Source: Erigeron canadensis (lineage: Eukaryota; Streptophyta; Magnoliopsida; Asterales; Asteraceae). Taken from it: DNA of 64,000 bases. Where the stretch lies: contig NC_057767.1 of NCBI RefSeq assembly GCF_010389155.1, forward strand, positions 2,294,001 to 2,358,000. Reading direction: 5' to 3'. Position 1 is the first letter of the stretch. The number at the start of each line of letters is the position of its first letter. A model generated the notes under the pieces. The model saw nothing but the letters and a program-made list of their open reading frames with translations, made no database searches and was not told where the DNA came from. Shown here one piece after another: positions 48,826-57,249 of this stretch. The position numbers were made by a program, and so were the translations under genes.

Positions 48826-49067
48826 TGTTAGCTTTATATTTTATGGTGTTTAATTGTAAAATTATATTAGTGGAAGGGGTGTTAATGTTAATTAGTGGAA
48901 TGTATAAATATCCCCTTCCACCCCCATTTGTAAGAAATGCTTTCATATATATAAAATCCTTTTATTTACCTTTACCGGTTTTCTCCACAAACCTCACGTA
49001 CACATATACACACACTTGATCTAATCTATCATATATCCATCATTCAAGAATATATTTAAACTTTACA
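48826..49067 (+). repeat. 3' LTR
   Basis: 242 bp, same ends as the left copy. The two visible differences are TATATTAGTGG for TATATTTGTGG and GAATATATTT for GAATAAATTT. Confidence 0.92.
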
Positions 49068-49679
49068 AGGCTGGATGGGGTAAGAGAGTTTCCTTTTATA
49101 CAAAATTTTCCAGAGAATGAAGCATTATCTTAACTTTGATTACACAATTAATCAAGTTTTCATTGATATCTTGCAAAAGTAATTATATTTTCGTTAGTCA
49201 TGGTTGTTAAAAACAATAAAAGTAACGGCTATTTCGAGAGGTTTTCAAGGATTTTTTGTGATTTTATATGTAGAGTTTATCTTATTTAAGAAGAATCTAT
49301 ATCCTAAAGATAGTTTGATTCTAGAAACTGATAACAACAATGATTATCCTAATTATAGTCTGATTACAATTACTAATAACAACATTATTTTAGTTTGATT
49401 ACAATTAATAATGTAAAATAAAATATTGATATAAATATTAAATCGTATTAATCCAACTATTGTAACTTCTCTAACTTTTAGTTATATTTTGTTATTAGAT
49501 AGACATTATGCAATAAATTATTAATTATTTATAAATTGGGTTAAATGTGTAAATTGGTGATGAAAAACCAAAAAATGTAAATTAATTTAGACATGTATTG
49601 ATTTAATCAACTTTGAAAAATTAAGAGTTGTGATTGGTCAATTGATGTTAGCTCAGTTGCCTTTTAGTATATACTAAGA

Positions 49680-50263
49680 TTAAAATTTTTTTTATCAACG
49701 ATATTCAATAATTGTTCGCTTTTAAGTTTGTGAATAATTGAAATAATTATTTAAACAATAAATTTAAGGAATTTGCCTAAATTTTAAGCCTAATAATGTA
49801 TGATTGACAAATGGCATGATCAAGGATAAGGATTAAGAAAGAAAATATGTGGAATCTATGTAAGGGTCAAGATTTCCCTAACTTGACTAGTCAAGTTAGA
49901 GAACTTTAAGTTAATCTTTGAATATTGTCCCTTGATTTTAGTTCAATGGTCAAGATTTTTGACAAACTGAAGAAACAGGAGCGCGCTTATGTGAAATAAG
50001 TTATGAAACTTTAGGAAATCCCTATCCAAATTTAATAGATTAGACATATTTTTTGGCATATTTATTAGGCATGTCTATATATCATTATCTTAAATTTAAA
50101 TATACATACTCTTTCTTTATGAGAGATTGAGAGGCGGCCGATTGGATTGACCCTAAAAACAGAAAAGCCAAAACTAATTAAGAAAAAGAAAAAGACAACA
50201 ACTTACGTACCCTTCTTTTTGTACTAAAACAATAAAGTTATGTATATAATCTAATAATAATTA
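49680..50263. other. Intergenic, degraded MITE pieces
   Basis: Contains a relic of the MITE seen at 18808-18980 (near 49783-49845) and one of the 1238-1428 type (49868-49965, CTAACTTGACTAGTCAAGTT, then CCCTTGATTTTAGTTCAATG). No gene. Confidence 0.5.

Positions 50264-50325
<62 letters not shown>
50264..50325. repeat. (AAT)n(ATT)n palindromic microsatellite
   Basis: A run of AAT trinucleotides turns into ATT trinucleotides, forming a perfect potential hairpin of about 25 bp per arm. It immediately abuts a Helitron-like 5' end at 50326. Confidence 0.9.
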
Positions 50326-50326
<1 letters not shown>

Positions 50327-50400
50327 CTATACTATATTATAAAGCAAAAAGTTCATGTCTAATTTAAGTTTCAACATTTCCTTTTCCAAAATGTCCATAT
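50326..50400 (+). mobile_element. Helitron-like 5' terminus
   Basis: TCTATACTATATTATAAAGC preceded by T/A-rich sequence resembles plant Helitron starts. A partner 3' end is not certain; the repeat at 52690-52930 ends in a GC-rich hairpin-like tail and may be it. Confidence 0.5.
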
Positions 50401-50629
50401 ATCAATTCTATATTTACTTAAGTTATCTTCAATGCTAAGGATGCCCTTAGGCGTCCTTGAGCTGTCACATCATATCCTTACAAATCCTTACACATCCTTA
50501 TAAATCCTTAAAATCCTATAATTTTATCTCCAACCATACAAACATCCTTACATATCATTTAACTCCACTAAAAACAAAAAAAAAATAAATAAGTAAGGAC
50601 ACCTAAGGGCATGCCCTTGGGTAAGGGCA

Positions 50630-52595
50630 TGCATTAAAAAATCTTTAGTTTTAGACAAGCTTCAACCGCAAAGGATATCCAAGAGCACCAAGTGAAAGGA
50701 CTAGACTCGATAAACTGAAAAACACAATTTTTTTTTATACCCCCACTGCGTCGCAATGGGATAGGACACTCCCCACTGCGCCGCAGTGGGAAACCACGGC
50801 TCTGCAGTGCAACACCCCCACTGCGCTGCTGTGGGATTGGACACACTCCCACTGCGCCGCAGTGGGAGAAAATCATCTCTGAGCCGCAGGTTTTCACTGC
50901 GCCGCAGTGGGCAAAATCACCCCCACTGCGCCGCAGTGGGCACCAGATCAGCAACCCTAAACTCCTTTTGACACTTGACCAAATTTACAACCTTCAGATT
51001 TCAAAACGAACTTCTTAAAACACATTTTAAACATAATTACAACATCAACTTGTTTAAAACCTCATGAACACCATCATTGGGTCATTTACCCATTTTGACA
51101 CTATTCTCGCCCAAAATACAACTATACAAACTTCCCAAAAGCTTTGCGTTTGACCTTTTACAAAAATTTAACAAAAGTATAACCATCAACTGAATGTACC
51201 AAGAGCCTCTATTCCAAAAGATTGTCATTCATCCATGAATGACCTAATACCTTCTAGTCTTGCAAAATCTTTACTTCTAATGCTTCAAGCTTCAACCAAC
51301 AACTAGTTTCTTCTTCCGGAACTACCTATAAAATGGTAAACAACTAAAATATAAGCAAAGGCTTAGTGAATACACTTGCATACATTTATGAACACGAAGG
51401 AGGGCATCGTACAAAGGACTATCACATGTAACCTATGACATCGTCATGTCACATTTACATACTCACCTTTGCACACTAAACACTTTACATGGATCCATAT
51501 AAGCAAACAACATAAACATGATCGACTATCGGGGTTCTTAGGCCCCGGAGGTTCTTAGGCCTCATAACTATGCCCCACACGGGCCTATGCCAAATCAATC
51601 ACCACACATGGATAAACAAACTTCAACATAGTGTGATCGATTGACCCAACGTATACATGAAGGTATGCAAATATACTCACCTCTTCCGCAACTTGGAAAA
51701 TAAAGCTAAAACAATAACGCACAACAAGCTTCAACCTATGATCATATCATAAAAATGCATAAGCTTATATTCACAACTTGACTAGCTCAACCTAGTCAAA
51801 CTCAATCACTAGCCTTTCTAAACCCAAACCCAACCCATTTGTCACCATTTGTCATTGAGTTACTTTCATTTCCAAAAATCACAATAGGTAGTTCAACCTA
51901 CCATTTTCATCATCATTTCAAAAACTAGAAAAACTCATCTTTTCTCATAAACTCAAATTATCACATGAACTTATCAATTTCATAATCAAACTCAACACAT
52001 AACTCAAAGACAACTAGGTTATCTAAGGAATTGAGAAAAATTAACCATAATTCACATTCTAGCAAAAACCCCCAATTTGGTTCATTCATGAACCCTAATT
52101 CCAAAAGAAAGATAAAACCAAATTAAGGGAAATCTATACCTCAACAATGGAAGACAATAGATTGTGGTTTTCAATTCACAATTTCTTCCCTTTATTCTCT
52201 CAATTTTCAGCCACCCCCAATAAACCAACAAACCCTAACTTTTGATTCTTGAATGAAGATTATTTGGTGGTGATGACTATTATTTTGATTTCTATCCTTG
52301 AATTTGAAGGATTTTAGCTTTGATTTTGAAAAGAACAATAGAAATTGCATGAAAGAAATGATGGGGGAAGAAAGAAATGGAGTGGAAGCATGAGTCATAA
52401 CCAAAAGGGATGGCTGGCACTTCCTGGAGATGCCACGATCCATCTCTCCAAATATGGGTATTTTACCCGCTATCCGCTAAAGTTCCAACTAAATTAACCC
52501 CATAACTAAAAACAAAATACTAGGAAATTAATTTAATGTTAGAACTATAAAAAAAGAGTTAATTTCTTTTACCTTAAAATCTTTGGGGTGTTACA
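50630..52595 (-). mobile_element. LTR-like block with GC palindromes
   Basis: On the minus strand it starts TGTAACACCCCAAAGATTTT at 52595, a classic plant Ty3/gypsy LTR start. The other end is not resolved (perhaps TG at 50630). No coding domain occurs. The block interrupts a small inverted-repeat element: CAATGCTAAGGATGCCCTTA near 50430 is mirrored by GGGCGCCC...CCCCATTGG near 52602-52625. It is probably a solo LTR. Confidence 0.55.
50748..50941. repeat. Array of perfect 19-bp palindromes CCCACTGCGCCGCAGTGGG
   Basis: Six to seven units in about 190 bp. The perfect form (9-bp arms around one C) or nearly so is seen near 50771, 50850, 50890 and 50922; degenerate forms (TGCGTCGCAATGGG, TGCGCTGCTGTGGG) lie near 50743 and 50818. 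They stand out as GC-rich islands in AT-rich DNA. Confidence 0.92.
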
Positions 52596-52689
52596 CAAAG
52601 GGCGCCCAAAAACATCCCCATTGGAGATAGTCTTAACACCTTTTCTCTCTTCTCAAATCTCAAAAATCATTTTTTTTCACTCTCCCATA

Positions 52690-52930
52690 AATCATTTATT
52701 TTTCCAATTTATTCAAAATCTTTTATCTCAAAAACCGTACATCGATAAATCATAAAAATTATATGGGTGTTTTTAAAATTTCATGCTCTTTCATTAGAGA
52801 TGTCATTCGATATACTTTCGAAAAATTTTTAAATCCGAGAGCGGAACCCGTAAAGCTAAGGTATTTGGCTATCACACTCTATGACTTATTAAGCCCACCA
52901 TCTCACCGCCGCAACGCGCGAGTACTTGCT
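52690..52930. repeat. Dispersed repeat, copy 3 of 3
   Basis: Begins ATTTATTCAAAATCTTTTAT, shares ACCGTACATCGATAAAT, TATGGGTGTTTTTAAAATTT, ATTAGAGATGTCATTCGATA and TTGGCTATCACACTCTATGA with copy 2. Ends CCACCATCTCACCGCCGCAA, CGCGCGAGTACTTGCT, like the hairpin tails of some Helitrons but without a clear CTRR end. Confidence 0.75.
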
Positions 52931-52998
52931 CTTGTAATAAATAATGTACATTGTAACAAATGGACGAATCAAATAAATGAATACAAAGTTTGGGGTTA

Positions 52999-53880
52999 TT
53001 AGGGAATATTGGGAGTCGAAGGGCTAAAATTAGGATAGAACCTTCTACTGCTGCTCAAGATCCTTCTTAATGATCTCATCATCGGAGTAGATGATTGATC
53101 TTCTTCTTCACCATTATTATTATTGTTATCACCAACGCTTGTTCTTGGTATATCAATTACTAAATCAGCTGCTGGCTTCTTCAGTCTGTCATGGACATTT
53201 GTTTGTGATGTTGATGTTGAGGTTGGTTCAAAGGGTAATGAAATCATAGGATGTCGTTGTTGATCTTCTAGCTGAGAAGTTAAAGTAGTGCTTACTTCCG
53301 TTTCGTCACCCCAAAACAAAACATTTGCAGGGAATGTTATTGAGTCGCTATTATCGGTGTTGTCAATTGTCGACTGGTTATGGTGATGCAGCTGTAAACT
53401 TTGAACAGAGAGTCCTTGCTGCTGCTGATGATCATCAGAAACAAGGGTTCGACAAATGGGACAAGTTGAATGTGAATGAAACCACATGTCAATACATTCA
53501 GCATGAAACGCGTGATGGCATTTAGGCAATATCCGAATGTCCTCTCCTTGTTGGACTTCACATAAACAAACAGAACATTCCAAACACCCGTCTTTAAAGG
53601 CTTTTGAATCCAACTGTGAAACGGGTAAGGTTTTGAGGAAAGAAGCGTCAAGGCCACGACGAAGGACGGCGACACCTGATGATGCCATAGTGGTAGTAGA
53701 GGTGTGGCGACGATGGTTGATGTCATCTATATGCTGTTGACGACGTAACCATAACCACCTGGCGTAAATGTGGAACAAGAAAACAAGGACAATGACGACG
53801 AACAAGGCAACGATGGTCGCAATCAAGATTTTACCCGTGACCTCCATCATCCCTGGATCATCAGCACCACTGCTACTCAT
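52999..53880 (-). CDS. ATL-type RING-H2 E3 ubiquitin ligase
   Basis: Intronless, 293 residues, as usual for the ATL family. A membrane segment (about 17-39, ILIATIVALFVVIVLVFLF) is followed by a basic stretch, the GLD signature (RRGLDASFL, 75-82), and a RING-H2 finger (102-143: CSVCLCEVQQGEDIRILPKC, HAFHAECIDMWFHSHSTCPI, C) with the diagnostic Trp and all eight metal ligands. ATL proteins pass ubiquitin from E2 enzymes to targets at membranes and often respond to elicitors, nutrients or stress. The tail is Ser/Thr/Gln-rich and disordered. The start ATG at 53880 is the first in frame and places the membrane segment near the N-terminus. A TATA-like run lies 60 bp upstream. The stop is close to a dispersed repeat on the other side. 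Confidence 0.95.
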   Translation of the reverse strand: MSSSGADDPGMMEVTGKILIATIVALFVVIVLVFLFHIYARWLWLRRQQHIDDINHRRHTSTTTMASSGVAVLRRGLDASFLKTLPVSQLDSKAFKDGCLECSVCLCEVQQGEDIRILPKCHHAFHAECIDMWFHSHSTCPICRTLVSDDHQQQQGLSVQSLQLHHHNQSTIDNTDNSDSITFPANVLFWGDETEVSTTLTSQLEDQQRHPMISLPFEPTSTSTSQTNVHDRLKKPAADLVIDIPRTSVGDNNNNNGEEEDQSSTPMMRSLRRILSSSRRFYPNFSPSTPNIP

Positions 53881-53935
53881 CGTATAGTAATTCCCTACGT
53901 ACGTACTACCCTAGCTAGCTCGATCAGTGTATTTT

Positions 53936-53947
53936 GTATATATATAG
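53936..53947 (-). promoter_or_regulatory. Probable TATA box of the RING-H2 gene
   Basis: CTATATATATAC on the minus strand about 60 bp upstream of the start codon, at a suitable distance for a short leader. Confidence 0.5.
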
Positions 53948-54283
53948 TTTTTGGTGGAATATTATTCCAAAATGAAATGAAAATTGGGGAAGTTATGAGA
54001 AAGAATATAAGCAACACGGAGTGGCGGCAAAGATAATAGTTTGGTCGCCAAACACGAAGGAAGAAAAATTCAAAGTGCAAACCACTTTCCTCATTTCATT
54101 CATTATTTCATTCTATTCTTTGGCCATCACTTTGACCCAATCCACGTACACGTCCAGCCAACTAACTTTCAACAACTGGATTGACGAAAAATCATCTTAA
54201 CTTATTAACGCTCGACTCTTTTCTTTCATCTTATCTACTTTCTTTCTTCTTAAATCGTGACATAAACATATTAGCATTAATTA

Positions 54284-54979
54284 GGGGTGTTCATCAAACC
54301 GTTAAACCCTCAAAACCGAACCAAACCGGGGTATATGGATTGATTTGGTCGGATTGAGTTGTTGAAGTCTGGTCCGACGGTTTATGTTTTGAAAAACCGG
54401 GTTCATTGGTTTTGTTACTGTATTTTAAAAAAAAAACCGTTATAAATTAAACCGGACCGGACCAAAAAGTATATATGTATATAACTTTTGATAATATTTA
54501 GCCGTTTAAAGGAAAAGGAATAATATATGTTTATATTTTACGATAGCGTGTTGGTACTACAATGGATATAATATATTTTATGTAAATATTTTGCTTCTAC
54601 CTAATAAACTTTTTCTTGTTAATTAAATTATGTGGGATCTATATAGATAATATTATACGATGATGAATGTTTTTTATAATTGGATCAAACATATATTGTG
54701 TTCTAGTAATGCGATAAATGTTCTAATCTTAAGTGTTCGTTATTACTTTTTGTCACAAATTTCCACATATATACACAAGATTATATGGAAATAAAAGAAA
54801 GAGAAATAAGAATTTGAAACCGTTAAACCGGCCAAATCAGACCGGCTCACATGGTCTGGTCTGGTTCAGTTTGGCAACATACTTGGTATGATTTGGTTTA
54901 ATATATTTTGAAATCAGAAATACAGGTTTGGTTTGAAATTTAGTCAAAACTGTACTAAACCGATCCATGAACACCCCTA
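54284..54979. mobile_element. hAT MITE with TAGGGGTGTTCAT ends
   Basis: Left end TAGGGGTGTTCATCAAACCG, right end CGATCCATGAACACCCCTA. Flanking 8-mers GCATTAAT (54276-54283) and GCAATAAT (54980-54987) match at 7 of 8 positions. Subterminal CAAACCG/CGGTTT words repeat. No transposase. Confidence 0.85.
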
Positions 54980-55175
54980 GCAATAATATAGTTAATAATT
55001 ATATATTGATGATTGAAAAAACAGAATTCGTTTACCGTCATCCGTTGATGGTTGACCATCGTCAACATAATGTAGAGTTCAAGCGATCTTTGTTCATTTT
55101 ATAGATATCGACATTCAAAAAAATCTTATGAAATTGGAGAAATTTGAATATCCCCCTCTTCCTATTCGTTCCAAT

Positions 55176-55676
55176 TAAGGCTGGCATAACAGGTCACACG
55201 AAACCTGTTAAGACACGAACCTGTTAAGGTCAAACACGAATACGACCTGTTAACTAATCGTGTCATTTTTTTCAAACACGAACACAACACGAAAATTAAC
55301 AGGTGTACCTGTTAACATGTTAAGGAACCTGTTAACATGTATATTATAGAATTTTTGACTAATATTGAAAAAAAAACCTTAAGGATACAAAAATTCTTAC
55401 AAATTCCAACTATTATATAGCGACAATAATCCTTACATTATAAAAGTTCATAAACATCTTACCTTATAAAAATCATATATCAAATCACAATATCAATTCT
55501 TGGTATTTTATATATATGTATAATCTTAACATGTCTTAACAGGTCCTAACAGGTCCGGATCTGTTAAGACACGAATCTTAACAGGTCTTAACAGGTCCGA
55601 ACCTGTTAAGACACGAAACCTGTTAAAAACAGGTTGTGTCGTGTTAACAGGTTCCGTGTCAAAATTGTCAGCCTTA
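55176..55676. mobile_element. hAT MITE with perfect 8-bp duplication
   Basis: Left end TAAGGCTGGCA, right end TGTCAGCCTTA, flanked by identical GTTCCAAT (55168-55175 and 55677-55684). The 501-bp element is filled near both ends with AACAGGT/ACCTGTT words, often with GACACGAA, as in AACCTGTTAAGACACGAA. No coding capacity. Confidence 0.92.
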
Positions 55677-55684
55677 GTTCCAAT

Positions 55685-57249
55685 AAACACAATTAATTCA
55701 ATTGTTTCGTGTCTTAATCCATACCAAGATATCAGAGGAATAAATTTATAGAAACTGAAATTATTTAATCATATCCTAACAATTAAATATGAGGTATAAT
55801 ATACATTGTTTTAACCGAGTTCATATTAGAGGGCTCTATGCTAGACATATACTAGACATCCCGCTGTCGAATCGTGGCATGAAAATTCAAACGAAATTCA
55901 TTTTTTAAAAAAATAAAGTAATAACTAAACGTTGGTATGAAACCAACAATATCAAACAAACGTTACCATCTAAGTCCTTAAAAAACATGAAATTACATTT
56001 TTACCCCTCACGTACAAGTCACGTGGGGGGTTTTGAGGGTCAGCTAACGGCGTTTGGGTCCAGGTATAATCCGAGTGGAATTTTAACAACGTTGGCCGTT
56101 GGGTATGATTCGCGTAATAACTAAAAGTAAGGTATGAAACAAGTATAATCGAACAAACGTTATACACCATTTAAGCAATTAACTCTTAAATATTAAAGTA
56201 AACTTTGCAATTATGTAACACTCATGACTTGACCTTGACGACTTAACTCTATGGTTATGTAGTTTAAAAATGTTATGCCAAACTAACACATAATTAAAGG
56301 AATAAGCTATATGCTTTTTAAAGCAAAAAAGAAAATAGAAAAAATAGAATACAAACCAATTAGGCCTTGGTTTTGAAATGTTTGTAAAATAATTTTATTT
56401 AGCGGTCTCATCCCCCACACACTTTTCTTGTCTACCCGTTGCTTTAGCTGGACAACGACGACCCAGGATGACGGGGCTTTGAGACGAGGAGACAAAGCAT
56501 AATAGGGATCGACCGTATAATAAACATTAAACACATCTTGACTTTGCTTTAATAAAAATGTAGCATCTAACTTTTAAAACATTTCATTTAACTGTAAATG
56601 ATACAAAGTGTTATATTAGAGTATAGCAAATGTTGCACTTAGTCTTACAAGTGTTGTCTTAATAGTGTAAAAAAGTGTTAGCACTTTCAAGACATAGGCA
56701 ACACTTTGAAACAGTATTGCATATTATGACAAAAGTGTAATTCTAGAACTGAGACAATGTTAGCTAATGCAGGATCTGCAAAAGTGTTAGCTTAGGCAAA
56801 ATTGAACATTTTAATGCCAAAATGCAACACTTTATGAGTGTCTGCCTCAACTTCATTTTGTTTTGCGATTCAAATCCCTGCCAAGATTGATCAGACCCTG
56901 TCTTGTTGTTTCTTGTTTGTTGAGCTGCCCTGATAGAACACCAGCACTTGCTAATAATAGTACCAATGCATACTATCGTACATATAATAACAAGAGCAAT
57001 GGTAAAATTTTGGACCTAAAAGCTAACATGTGTGTCAAGTGATAGAACATGATGACTGATAACTAAAACAAAAATCAAGTAATGTTTTCCTTTCCAGCTC
57101 CATATATCTCTACATGGCCACATGGGTATCTACCTGTTCACACGGCCGTATACCTAACTCAAGGATATGAAATTTATTAAACAGTACCAATTTTGACCAA
57201 ACAAGAATAAAGATGACTAAAACAAAACTAATAGGTACAAGAAAGGACT
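55685..57249. other. Intergenic region with a CACTA-like terminal fragment
   Basis: No gene. Between about 56600 and 56840 the word AAGTGTT or its complement AACACTT recurs at least six times (56607, 56650, 56672, 56701, 56780, 56823), in the style of subterminal repeats of CACTA transposons. The CACTA termini themselves were not found. Confidence 0.4.

Larger units (their letters stand above)
43949..49067 (+). mobile_element. Young non-autonomous copia-like LTR retrotransposon
   Basis: LTRs 43949-44190 and 48826-49067 are each 242 bp and differ at only two positions seen by eye. The element is flanked by the perfect duplication AGGCT (43944-43948, 49068-49072). A primer site TGGCATCAGAGCCC (44193-44206), resembling the initiator-Met tRNA complement, follows the left LTR; a polypurine tract AAGGGGGAGAT (48815-48825) precedes the right one. 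Inside are a long non-coding leader, a gag-like coiled-coil region, and an LTR-like insert. No protease, integrase or RT is found, so it must move in trans. Confidence 0.9.
43858..49679 (-). mobile_element. Small non-autonomous Helitron split by a retrotransposon
   Basis: The minus-strand 5' end is A|TCTTAGTATATACTAAAAGG (49679 down), a typical Helitron start. The 3' end is a short hairpin (CGTGT/ACACG, 43872-43886) followed by TTTAAAATCTAG|T (end 43858). Without the copia-like insert it would be about 0.7 kb. It has no coding capacity of its own. The pairing of the two ends is inferred from orientation. Confidence 0.68.

Noticed and set aside
50748..50941. CRISPR-like array reading of the GC palindromes
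   Set aside because: Repeats are degenerate, spacers vary from about 8 to 35 bp, the setting is a plant LTR, and no cas genes exist.
53325..54036. Plus-strand frames opposite the RING-H2 gene
   Set aside because: Antisense shadows; the minus-strand gene has complete domain support.
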